From NCBI GenBank assembly GCA_019694255.1, contig JAIBCI010000086.1, positions 1 through 54,650 of the forward strand: 54,650 nt of DNA, read 5' to 3'. Below, piece after piece: positions 26,366 through 34,180 of the stretch. Position 1 is the stretch's first letter. Every line of letters starts with the position of its first letter. The translations under genes were made by a program, and so were the position numbers. This DNA comes from Saprospiraceae bacterium. GTDB taxonomy: Bacteria; Bacteroidota; Bacteroidia; Chitinophagales; Saprospiraceae. The notes below the pieces were generated by a model. The model made no database searches. It saw only the letters and a list, made by a program, of their open reading frames with translations, and was not told the origin of the DNA.

Positions 26366-27771
26366 AATTTAAGGGAAATGATCACATGACAGATCGTTTT
26401 TTCAGGAAGAAATTAAAAGATTTGGATGTTGGATCTCAGGATCACCTTTGGGAGGGAATCGCTACCGTCTTGGAAAAGAACAAGAAATCGCATAAAATAC
26501 TTGCTTTCGGGTGGTTCACCCGGATGATTCTCCTGTTCACAATATTGAGTTTAGGTGTAATTCTAGCATATAAAACGAGAATAGAATCCAAGATTGATGA
26601 TAAAATAATCAAGAATACTGGTCCGTTTACAGCAGCGGCCGTGCAGAACAGGTTAGATATTTCAGGTCGCAGTGAGGGGGAAAGCGGAAGCGCAAGCACA
26701 TCATATTTAACTGATAATCAAACACTTAATAAATCTTTTGAAACCCAATCTCAAGCCTATAAGGGCAAAGATCACAAGAGCAAGTCCATATTGCCAAAGG
26801 CCAAAAGTGACAGATTAAGTTCAGACATGGGGCAAGTCTCAGGTGATGTGTTATCAAGCAATTTACAAACCGCAAATAATTCAAATTCTCAATCAAAAGA
26901 AAACGAATACTTGCGTTCACCTGAGTTTTCAGTACGAGCAGATGAACCAATAATGCAATTAGTGAATGATCACTTTTTATCAAAGGTGTTGTTTTCTTCT
27001 CAGCAAGGTACTGTTAAAAGTAAAAGAAGAATAAATGACGACTGTTTTAGCAGAAATGTGAGTCCATTGAAACATATAGACTTGGATATTTACTATGCAC
27101 CGGAAGTATCTATGAGAAGTCTTTCCGCAAGAACTGAAAGCGCCATACCCTATGCACAAAAGAGAGCAGGTGCTGAATCTTTTACGGGTTCCGGTTCGCT
27201 AGGAATCAGGGTTTCTTACGTTACTAAAAAAGGTATTGGTATCCGGAGCGGGTTGAATTATAGTAAAATTAATGAGCGATTTGAGTATTTTAACGGGTAT
27301 GACACAACCTGGACGATTGGATATGACCAAAACCATAATCCTATCGATACAACATTTAAATACAACGCAAGAATTCTGACAAAGCACAATAAATATAAAT
27401 TCACAGACATACCAGTATTGTTAACCTATGAAGTTAATCTCTCTGATTTTGTATTGTCATTTAATGGAGGACTAGGATTTAATATTTCCACCCAATCTAC
27501 CGGTCAGGTTTACTCGAATGATCAAATGTCTTTACTTGACTTAAGTAGTGCGGTGAGCGAATCAGGGTCAGAGAAAATTTATAAAAACAAGGTAGGAATG
27601 AGCATTATCGGAGGATTTGGGCTTAATTATAAGATTAATAGAAGGATAATGTTACTTGCAGAGCCTTCCGTCAGGTACTATTTAAGCCCTATAACTTCTG
27701 ATAGTTATGTGCTCAAGCAGAAATATCTTCAACTAGGAATCCTTACGGGGTTGCGTTACAGATTATACTAA
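26362..27771 (+). CDS. Membrane-anchored protein with C-terminal outer-membrane beta-barrel, coupled to ECF sigma
   Basis: A 469-residue protein of unusual layout. Residues 1-48 are charged and would be cytoplasmic. A single membrane helix follows at about 50-70 (FTRMILLFTILSLGVILAY), then about 160 residues of Ser/Asn/Lys-rich, apparently disordered linker. The last ~230 residues are predicted barrel strands (YYAPEVSM, GSLGIRVSYVTKKGIGIRSGLNYS, FVLSFNGGLGFN, ILTGLRYRLY) of the Bacteroidota outer-membrane beta-barrel type. The 4-base overlap with the ECF gene suggests that the cytoplasmic part could bind the sigma factor. A terminator follows. The function is inferred only from context. Confidence 0.7.
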   Translation: MKFKGNDHMTDRFFRKKLKDLDVGSQDHLWEGIATVLEKNKKSHKILAFGWFTRMILLFTILSLGVILAYKTRIESKIDDKIIKNTGPFTAAAVQNRLDISGRSEGESGSASTSYLTDNQTLNKSFETQSQAYKGKDHKSKSILPKAKSDRLSSDMGQVSGDVLSSNLQTANNSNSQSKENEYLRSPEFSVRADEPIMQLVNDHFLSKVLFSSQQGTVKSKRRINDDCFSRNVSPLKHIDLDIYYAPEVSMRSLSARTESAIPYAQKRAGAESFTGSGSLGIRVSYVTKKGIGIRSGLNYSKINERFEYFNGYDTTWTIGYDQNHNPIDTTFKYNARILTKHNKYKFTDIPVLLTYEVNLSDFVLSFNGGLGFNISTQSTGQVYSNDQMSLLDLSSAVSESGSEKIYKNKVGMSIIGGFGLNYKINRRIMLLAEPSVRYYLSPITSDSYVLKQKYLQLGILTGLRYRLY

Positions 27772-27795
27772 CGATAGGAAGATCTACTTTTTTGA

Positions 27796-27823
27796 GCCTG
27801 GCCAGATTTGGCCGGGCTTTTTT
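27796..27823 (+). terminator. Rho-independent terminator after the ECF operon
   Basis: A G+C-rich stem of 9 pairs (GCCTGGCCA with TGGCCGGGC, one G-T pair) has a four-base loop and is followed by TTTTTT. It ends the ECF sigma/barrel operon. Its T tract runs directly into the first parS site. Confidence 0.85.
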
Positions 27824-27838
27824 GTTTCACGTGGAACA
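27823..27838 (+). other. parS site 1 (ParB-binding centromere-like site)
   Basis: The 16 bases TGTTTCACGTGGAACA read TGTTCCACGTGAAACA on the other strand, an exact match to the conserved bacterial parS consensus TGTTNCACGTGAAACA. An identical copy lies 51 bases to the right, between the terminator and the next gene. parS sites are bound by ParB (Spo0J) and usually cluster near the replication origin. parA and parB are not in the window. Confidence 0.88.
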
Positions 27839-27873
27839 AATAGGATATAAATATTACTAAACTACACGATATT

Positions 27874-27889
27874 TGTTTCACGTGGAACA
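27874..27889 (+). other. parS site 2 (ParB-binding centromere-like site)
   Basis: A second perfect copy of the same 16-base parS sequence in the same orientation, start to start 51 bases from the first. The 35 bases between the two are A+T-rich and unlike each other, so this is not a simple tandem duplication of a longer unit. It lies 26 bases before the next gene. Confidence 0.88.
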
Positions 27890-27914
27890 GGTTAGTGTCT
27901 TAAAGGGGTAATTG

Positions 27915-28427
27915 ATGTCGTCGAAAATCAAAGGGTCATTTACACTTGAAAAATTTGGGCAAAAGGGCGAAAAAACAGGATGGACCTATATTCATTTAAC
28001 TAAAGAAATGGCCCAGGTCCTTTTTCCAGATAACAAGAAATCCTTTAGGGTTAAATGTACGATTGACAATCAAAAAGATTTAGAAATCAGTACATTGCCT
28101 ATGGGTGCCGGGGAATTTATTATACCAGTCCGAAAAGACCTTCAAAAGAAACTTGGGAAATCAGCTGGTCAAGAGGTCGCAATGGTTATCGAACTATGCA
28201 GACATGATTACGTATTGAATAAGGATTTTGTTGATTATCTTGAGACAGACGCAAATGCGTTATCATTCTTCAATAAACTAACGGGATCACATCAGCGGTA
28301 TTTTTCAAAATGGATCGATTCGGCGAAAACGACACAAACACGGGTAGAAAGAATTGCGCGCGCGGTTAACGCCCTTTCAAGAAAACAGGGTTATGTAGAA
28401 ATGATACGAAGCCGAAAAACAACGTAA
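27915..28427 (+). CDS. DUF1905 / YdeI-OmdA-like protein
   Basis: A 170-residue cytoplasmic protein. The N-terminal ~95 residues match the DUF1905 pattern (GWTYIHLTKEMAQVLFP, PMGAGEFIIPVRKDLQKKLGKSAGQEV). The C-terminal part matches the YdeI/OmpD-associated pattern (SFFNKLTGSHQRYFSKWIDSAKTTQTRVERIARAV). A TTG three bases upstream is also in frame, but the ATG at 27915, preceded by a purine-rich AAAGGGG, is the better start. Members are found widely but have no firm function. It is the first gene after the parS pair and ends against a convergent gene. Confidence 0.75.
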   Translation: MSSKIKGSFTLEKFGQKGEKTGWTYIHLTKEMAQVLFPDNKKSFRVKCTIDNQKDLEISTLPMGAGEFIIPVRKDLQKKLGKSAGQEVAMVIELCRHDYVLNKDFVDYLETDANALSFFNKLTGSHQRYFSKWIDSAKTTQTRVERIARAVNALSRKQGYVEMIRSRKTT

Positions 28428-28438
28428 TTAGGTGATTA

Positions 28439-29305
28439 TCAATCACTTATCTTTTTGTGCTTCCAGCGTTTATGTGACCAAAGCCAATTGGATGGTTCGC
28501 GGCGTATGGTCCTTTCCACTCTTGACATAAATAACTGTGTGAGCTCTCCAGGTGCCAGTTCATTCGGATTTTCACATAGCACCTCCAAATTAACAACATA
28601 TCTTGAATCAGTCACTCGCTGTTGATCAAGATAAATGACGGGCAAATGATATCTGTTGGCATACTTTTCAAGACCATGAAGACAAGCAGTATCCTGTCCA
28701 AAAAACTTAACCCAGATCGCATCACGTGTATTGGAGGGATTTTGGTCAGACATCAATAATATTACACGGCCATCAGGAATTAGAGACTCCATCATACGGG
28801 TATGTCGTGTACTAATTAACGTCATTGTGCATTTGGCTCTAAGGGATTTTATGTATTCTTCAAGATACCGGTTGCCAATTTCTTTATAGATTCCAATGCT
28901 TTTATTTTTGTATGTGTACCCAGTAGCCAGAACCGTCCACTCCCAGTTTGTATAATGAGGACAAACAGCCAGTACGGACTTCTTTTTATCCAGATAATCC
29001 GTGATCAGTTCAGGCTGCCTGAATTCAATTCGTGACAGAAGTTCAGCTTCAGATAAAGTAAGACCCTTGATAGCCTCCAACAACACAAAAGACAGATTGT
29101 CATATACCCCGCCAACGAGACTGTTTACTTCTGCCGCAGTTAAGTTAGTAATACATTTACTCAAATTCCGGTGAATTACAGCCAGCCTGTATCGTACAAA
29201 ATAATGGAGAAAAAAACTGAGAAGGCGACTTAACGGACTTAAAAAGGCAAAAGAAATTCGTGTGAATGAAATAATGACGATCCGAACCAACCAGAATTGC
29301 AACAT
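28439..29305 (-). CDS. Lipid A acyltransferase-like protein (LpxL/HtrB family)
   Basis: A 288-residue inner-membrane acyltransferase with an N-terminal hydrophobic segment. The catalytic H-x4-E motif is in HYTNWEW (about residue 116), followed by the LMSDQNPS segment and a C-terminal SNWLWSHKRWK typical of LpxL/LpxM homologues. It probably adds a secondary acyl chain to lipid A or an ornithine-type lipid. It is a single gene, convergent with the DUF1905-like gene and divergent from the GH92 gene. Confidence 0.87.
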   Translation of the reverse strand: MLQFWLVRIVIISFTRISFAFLSPLSRLLSFFLHYFVRYRLAVIHRNLSKCITNLTAAEVNSLVGGVYDNLSFVLLEAIKGLTLSEAELLSRIEFRQPELITDYLDKKKSVLAVCPHYTNWEWTVLATGYTYKNKSIGIYKEIGNRYLEEYIKSLRAKCTMTLISTRHTRMMESLIPDGRVILLMSDQNPSNTRDAIWVKFFGQDTACLHGLEKYANRYHLPVIYLDQQRVTDSRYVVNLEVLCENPNELAPGELTQLFMSRVERTIRREPSNWLWSHKRWKHKKISD

Positions 29306-29343
29306 ATTAGGTGCAAACCAACAAAAAAAATACTAACCGGATT

Positions 29344-29351
29344 TACCTTTG
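29344..29351 (+). promoter_or_regulatory. -7 promoter element (TACCTTTG) of the N-glycan operon
   Basis: TACCTTTG matches TAnnTTTG and ends 9 bases before the GH92 start codon. The predicted leader is only about 4 bases, so the mRNA would be essentially leaderless. Confidence 0.6.
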
Positions 29352-29360
29352 GAAATTTGA

Positions 29361-32231
29361 ATGAGAAAAATATTTATTGCAATCAGTCTTCTTAGCCTAA
29401 CCGACCCCATTCAGGCACAGCATCACCTTGAGGTAAATCCATTTATTGGCACAGGAGGGCATGGACATACCTTTCCTGGCCCGGTCATGCCTTTCGGGAT
29501 GGTACAATTAAGTCCGGATACAAGAACCGAAGGATGGGATGCTTGCTCAGGATATCACTACTCGGACACCACGTTACTTGGTTTCAGCCACACACATCTT
29601 AGTGGTACTGGCGTTGGTGATTATTGTGACATTTTGGTAACACCACGATCTATGACAAACATAGATTTTTATAAAACTGAAAATTTAATTACGCCAATAC
29701 ATTTCAAAAAATCTGAGGAGAAGGCTCATGCAGGATTCTACCAGGTTAGACTCGATCAAGAGAATATTATAGCCAGGCTTACAGCAACAGATAGAACCGG
29801 TGTTCATGAATATCAATTTGATAAGGCCGGCACCAAAGTCATAGTGATTAATCTAAGACACAGGGATAAAGTATTGAAAGCATTTGTACACCAATCTGGG
29901 CCCAATACAATCAATGGCTGCAGGATCTCAAAAGGTTGGGCGAAAGAACAGCATGTATACTTTGCAATGGCGTTTTCTCAAAAAATTTCAAAGGTTAGTT
30001 ATAGTGAAGATTCTCTTATTATGACACTATTTTTTGAAAAACAAAAGGCCAAGAAGATTACGCTGCAATGTGCAGTGTCACCGGTCGATATTTTAGGTGC
30101 TGAAAATAATCTTTACAGAGAATGGGTTTCATTTGATTTCAAAAAAGCACAAAAAAATTGTGAAGAAAGATGGGACAAAATGCTATCAAGAATTGAATAC
30201 GCTTCATCGCCGGACAGACAAGAAAAGAAGACCAACATATTTTATACTGCATTATATCATTCTCTGATTCATCCCAGCTTATCCCAGGATGCAGATGGAA
30301 GATACCGCGGTCTTGATCAAAAAATCTATCAGGCGGAAGGTCCCAATAAAAGATACACTGTATTCTCCCTTTGGGACACTTACCGGGCAGCACACCCATT
30401 GTATCAACTAGCTTACCCTGAATATAACTTGCAATTTGCAAAAACCTTTTTACAGCATTACAAGGAAGTCAAACGCTTACCGGTTTGGGAGCTTTCCTCA
30501 TGTGAAACATATTGTATGATAGGCAATCACGCAATTCCGGTTCTGGCCATGTGCTATTTGGATAGCACAAGAACACCAGGACTTAATTACAAAGATGTTT
30601 GCGAAGCAATTGAGGCTACATTTAATGCGGACTATTCTGACATTTCTTATTTTCTCGACGGATACATCCCGATGAATAAAGCTTCGGAATCTGTTTCAAA
30701 AAGTATAGAAAATAGTTTTGACTATTATGCGTATGATCTGGTAGCGGAAAGAAAGGGAAATGAAAAATACTATTACCGCAATCTTTTTAATCCCAACTCT
30801 GGTTTTTTGGAACCCAAAAGATCGGATCATTTTTTAAAATCTTTCAATCCCACCGAAGTTAATTTTAATTATACCGAAGCAAATGCATGGCAATATCTTT
30901 TTGGTGCACAGCATGACATTGAATGGATGAAAAAAAGTCTTCGGGTCCACGAAAGACAAATTGCAAAAACAAGATTAAATCTTAATTCGGAGCAAGCGTT
31001 CGAAAAAAGACTTGACAGTTTATTTACGACCAAGGTTCCAATGACTGGTCGCATACAACCGGATATCACAGGACTTATTGGACAGTATGCACATGGCAAT
31101 GAACCAAGTCATCACGTGGCATACCTGTACAATTACTGTAATCACACAGACAAAACCCAAAAGATTGTTAAGAAAATAATGAATGAATTCTATTCTGACC
31201 AACCGGATGGCTTATGTGGAAATGAAGATTGTGGTCAGATGTCAGCGTGGTATGTCTTGAGCGCCCTTGGTATATATCCTGTAGATCCGGTTAGTGGAAA
31301 ATTTACACTCGGGCTTCCTGCTTTTCAAAAAGCATCAATAGCGGTTCCTGGATATAAAATGATAAACTTGTCCTGCAAACACGATTCAAGCGACGGGTGG
31401 GTTAAGGAATTGATGATTAACGGAAACAAATGTACTGCGGACTTTTACATAAGACCCGGCGACCAGATTCAATTTTATCTTGACAAAAAAGGCGGCACCA
31501 TATGGAATAATAAACCAGTAGTTCCTGAAAAATACACCCTGTTGCCAACGTTAAAAACGGAAGAAGAGATATTTGAGGACAGTACTTATTTATCTTTTTT
31601 ACAAACGGGCGAGAACAGGATCGAATATTCCTTTGATACTGCCAACGATGTAACAATCTATTCAGTTCCGGTAGTAATAAATGAAAACAAAAAGATTTTT
31701 TACAGAAATAAAAATACTTCAGCGAAGTCCAGGGAGCAATGGAGAAGTATAGAGTTTAAGAAGAAACCCAATCAGCTTAGCTATAGCGTACAACAGCAGT
31801 ATGACAATCAGTATTCTGCCGGCGGTAAAATTGCATTGGCTGATGGTCTCACGGGGAGCAATGATTTTAGGGATGGTTTTTGGCAAGGATACTGGAACAC
31901 CGATATTGTTATAGACATAAAGAGAAATAACGATACATCGTCTTTGGGCGTGTCAGTTGGAATGATTCAGGATCAGGGTTCATGGATATTATTTCCTAGT
32001 AGACTGGAATTATATTCAACCCAGGACGGAAAGAATTATATACTCATAGAAACGATAGAAAATTCTGAACCGCAAGATACTCCCAACGGAATGCGAAAGA
32101 CTTTTCGTTTTTCCAAAGTTCCCGAGATGCAATTCAGAATCAAAATTGTTAATCCCGGAAAACTACCGGAATGGCATTTAAGCGCTGGCAACCCAAGCTG
32201 GATGTTCGTAGATGAAATTAAACTTGAATAA
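29361..32231 (+). CDS. GH92 family alpha-mannosidase
   Basis: A 956-residue secreted glycoside hydrolase with a signal peptide (about 1-19, ending IQAQ). GH92 signatures are at the N-terminus: VNPFIGTGGHGHTFPGPVMPFGMVQ-type sequence, GYHYSDTTLLGFSHTHLSG and GVGDYCD. The catalytic core includes FSLWDTYRAAHPLYQL and YAHGNEPSHHVAYLYN, then GNEDCGQMSAWYVLSALGIYP. A C-terminal beta region of about 200 residues, possibly carbohydrate-binding, follows the core. GH92 enzymes are calcium-dependent exo-alpha-mannosidases that trim mannose from N-glycans. The gene overlaps the following glycosylasparaginase, whose product completes N-glycan removal. Confidence 0.92.
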   Translation: MRKIFIAISLLSLTDPIQAQHHLEVNPFIGTGGHGHTFPGPVMPFGMVQLSPDTRTEGWDACSGYHYSDTTLLGFSHTHLSGTGVGDYCDILVTPRSMTNIDFYKTENLITPIHFKKSEEKAHAGFYQVRLDQENIIARLTATDRTGVHEYQFDKAGTKVIVINLRHRDKVLKAFVHQSGPNTINGCRISKGWAKEQHVYFAMAFSQKISKVSYSEDSLIMTLFFEKQKAKKITLQCAVSPVDILGAENNLYREWVSFDFKKAQKNCEERWDKMLSRIEYASSPDRQEKKTNIFYTALYHSLIHPSLSQDADGRYRGLDQKIYQAEGPNKRYTVFSLWDTYRAAHPLYQLAYPEYNLQFAKTFLQHYKEVKRLPVWELSSCETYCMIGNHAIPVLAMCYLDSTRTPGLNYKDVCEAIEATFNADYSDISYFLDGYIPMNKASESVSKSIENSFDYYAYDLVAERKGNEKYYYRNLFNPNSGFLEPKRSDHFLKSFNPTEVNFNYTEANAWQYLFGAQHDIEWMKKSLRVHERQIAKTRLNLNSEQAFEKRLDSLFTTKVPMTGRIQPDITGLIGQYAHGNEPSHHVAYLYNYCNHTDKTQKIVKKIMNEFYSDQPDGLCGNEDCGQMSAWYVLSALGIYPVDPVSGKFTLGLPAFQKASIAVPGYKMINLSCKHDSSDGWVKELMINGNKCTADFYIRPGDQIQFYLDKKGGTIWNNKPVVPEKYTLLPTLKTEEEIFEDSTYLSFLQTGENRIEYSFDTANDVTIYSVPVVINENKKIFYRNKNTSAKSREQWRSIEFKKKPNQLSYSVQQQYDNQYSAGGKIALADGLTGSNDFRDGFWQGYWNTDIVIDIKRNNDTSSLGVSVGMIQDQGSWILFPSRLELYSTQDGKNYILIETIENSEPQDTPNGMRKTFRFSKVPEMQFRIKIVNPGKLPEWHLSAGNPSWMFVDEIKLE

Positions 32232-33198
32232 AGTGAAAAGAAGAAACTTTGTAAAGCAGAGCGGACTATTTGCAATTACTGCAGGAATCGTGAAGGATTT
32301 GCGCAATTTGGAAAGATTAGCGAAAAGCCAAAGCAATAAGCCAATAGTCATTGCCACGTGGAACAACCATAAGGCTGTGATGCAGGCCTGGGAAATATTA
32401 TCAAAGGATGGGTATGCACTGGATGCGGTTGAAGCTGGCGCAAGAATTCCTGAGCAAGATCCAGAAGATACTTCTGTGGGATACGGCGGATTTCCAGACA
32501 GAGAGGGCCGGGTAACGCTTGACGCTTGTATTATGGATAGTGAAGGGAATGCGGGTTCTGTCCTCTTTTTACAAGGAATAATGCATCCCGTATCCGTAGC
32601 AAGGCTGGTGATGGAAAAGACTCCTCATGTGTATCTTTCCGGAGAAGGAGCAAAAATTTTTGCACTGGAAAACGGTTTTAAAGAAGAAAAGCTATTGACA
32701 GATAAGGCCAAACAGGCATACGAACAATGGAAGGAAAAGCAGCAATATGTTCCAAAAATAACTCCCGAGCAACACGATACAATTGGCATTTTGGCAATGG
32801 ATTCAAAAGGGAGGCTTTCCGGGGCATGCACTACTTCCGGAATGGCATTTAAAATGCACGGAAGGGTTGGCGATTCTCCAATCATTGGGTCTGGTTTATA
32901 TGTTGACAACCAAATTGGTGCGGCAGCAGCAACCGGATTAGGGGAAGCTGTAATTAAAAAAGTTGGCTCCTTTTCTATTGTTGAGATGATGAGAAACGGA
33001 ATGAATCCAGAAAAAGCATGTAAAAAAGCCATTGCAAGGTTAACTGAAATAAAAGGACCTAAAGATTTTCAGGTTGGATACATTGCCATTGATAAAAGCG
33101 GAGCGTTTGGCGCCTATAGCTTAAAAAAGGGCTTTCCTTATGTAATTGTAAGAAACGGACAGGTTGAATTGCTTCAAGCAGGATTTCTACAAGGATAG
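32212..33198 (+). CDS. N4-(beta-N-acetylglucosaminyl)-L-asparaginase (glycosylasparaginase)
   Basis: A 328-residue Ntn-hydrolase that cleaves the GlcNAc-Asn bond of glycopeptides. The precursor autocleaves before Thr190 in the motif EQHDTIGILAMD, which becomes the N-terminal nucleophile. GGFPDREGRVTLDACIMD and the later GSGLYVDNQIGAAAATGLGE segment are also diagnostic. The N-terminus carries KRRNFVKQSG followed by a mildly hydrophobic run, a plausible Tat signal. The ATG at 32212 overlaps the GH92 gene by 20 bases; a GTG at 32233, two bases after the GH92 stop, is an alternative start that keeps the RR motif. Confidence 0.9.
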   Translation: MKLNLNKVKRRNFVKQSGLFAITAGIVKDLRNLERLAKSQSNKPIVIATWNNHKAVMQAWEILSKDGYALDAVEAGARIPEQDPEDTSVGYGGFPDREGRVTLDACIMDSEGNAGSVLFLQGIMHPVSVARLVMEKTPHVYLSGEGAKIFALENGFKEEKLLTDKAKQAYEQWKEKQQYVPKITPEQHDTIGILAMDSKGRLSGACTTSGMAFKMHGRVGDSPIIGSGLYVDNQIGAAAATGLGEAVIKKVGSFSIVEMMRNGMNPEKACKKAIARLTEIKGPKDFQVGYIAIDKSGAFGAYSLKKGFPYVIVRNGQVELLQAGFLQG

Positions 33199-33321
33199 AT
33201 AGAATAACACCGAACAACCAATATAGGCAAACGCAGGACTACGGATTCATAATACATGCTTTAATAGCATTCAAGGGGCCCCGAATCCAGAACAGAACAC
33301 ATTACAATAAAAAATTTAATG

Positions 33322-33349
33322 TAACACATCAGATAATTTAAATGTGTTA
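33322..33349. repeat. Inverted repeat upstream of the response regulator gene
   Basis: Perfect 8-base arms TAACACAT and ATGTGTTA are separated by 12 bases. This is the first of two inverted repeats in the 279-base gap before the regulator gene. It could be an operator or a weak hairpin; it is not a terminator because no T run follows. Confidence 0.4.
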
Positions 33350-33356
33350 ATAACTG

Positions 33357-33395
33357 TATAGTAATTAGTTACAAATCAAAAATGCAGTTACTATA
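33357..33395. repeat. Second inverted repeat upstream of the response regulator gene
   Basis: Perfect 8-base arms TATAGTAA and TTACTATA are separated by 23 bases, 7 bases after the first inverted repeat. The sequence is A+T-rich, so chance is possible. The pair lies 80-150 bases before the regulator start. Confidence 0.35.
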
Positions 33396-33477
33396 ATAGC
33401 CATCAGAAGGCATTATAAAAATTCATCATGTTTTTGGCACTTGATTTGCTGTAATCCGGTATATAGACCAAAGCTAT

Positions 33478-34149
33478 ATGCGGACCTTAGATATCGGAGT
33501 TGTAGATGATCATAATCTGTACGTCAAAGGATTCGCGCTGTTGTTAAAGAATATCAGCGAAGCATACAGAATAAATATTGTCATCGAAAGCAATTCTGAA
33601 AAGGACTTTATCTCTAAGCTGTCGAATGCAAAACCGGATCTGGTTTTTCTGGATCTTAATCTTGAGAATAGCGATGGATTGGACCTGATCAGGATAATAA
33701 AGCAAAACGACCCTTCAATTAAAGTCATTATTGTAAGTATGTTGAAGGACGCCAAATTGGTTAGAAATGCATTTAAAAGCGGAGCAGATGGATATCTTTC
33801 TAAAGACACCACTGTAAAAGATCTGAAAAATGCCATTGAACATGTTGTAGATAACAATGAAATTTATTTTGGAGAAGGCATAGAAGCAGTCAGTAAGAAA
33901 TCAACCTTCGTTGATCGTGCCAATGAATCAAATCTCAATCGATTCAATGCAAAGTTCAAGCTCACAAATCGTGAATTAGAGATTATGCACATGATTATTG
34001 AAGGAATGACAAATAAAGAAATTGCTCAAAAAGTATTTATTGCGGAGGACACTGTAAAGGTTCACCGTAAAAATATGATGAAAAAACTCAAAGCAAAAAA
34101 TGTGGTCATGTTGATAAAAGTAGCAAAAGACTACAATATTATTTTATGA
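33478..34149 (+). CDS. LuxR/NarL-type response regulator
   Basis: A 223-residue two-component regulator. The receiver domain (about 4-125) has the acidic pair VVDDHN, the phosphoacceptor Asp in LVFLDLNLENSDG (about residue 60) and the conserved Lys in YLSKDTT. The LuxR-type helix-turn-helix (LTNRELEIMHMIIEGMTNKEIAQKV-like, then EDTVKVHRKNMMKKL) ends the protein. No histidine kinase gene is adjacent. It lies 31 bases before the dockerin-bearing surface protein gene and may regulate that locus (inference). Confidence 0.93.
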   Translation: MRTLDIGVVDDHNLYVKGFALLLKNISEAYRINIVIESNSEKDFISKLSNAKPDLVFLDLNLENSDGLDLIRIIKQNDPSIKVIIVSMLKDAKLVRNAFKSGADGYLSKDTTVKDLKNAIEHVVDNNEIYFGEGIEAVSKKSTFVDRANESNLNRFNAKFKLTNRELEIMHMIIEGMTNKEIAQKVFIAEDTVKVHRKNMMKKLKAKNVVMLIKVAKDYNIIL

Positions 34150-34180
34150 ACTATTCAAATTCAGCATGCAGGTGTGAAGC

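Noticed and set aside
31115-31128. CACGTG core in the GH92 gene as a ParB site
   Set aside because: The flanks (TCACGTGGCAT) do not match the parS arms and the site is coding.
32353-32368. CACGTGGAACA inside the glycosylasparaginase gene as a third parS site
   Set aside because: Only the right half and the core match the parS consensus; four of the first five bases differ. It lies within conserved coding sequence (TWNNHKA), so chance is the simpler explanation.
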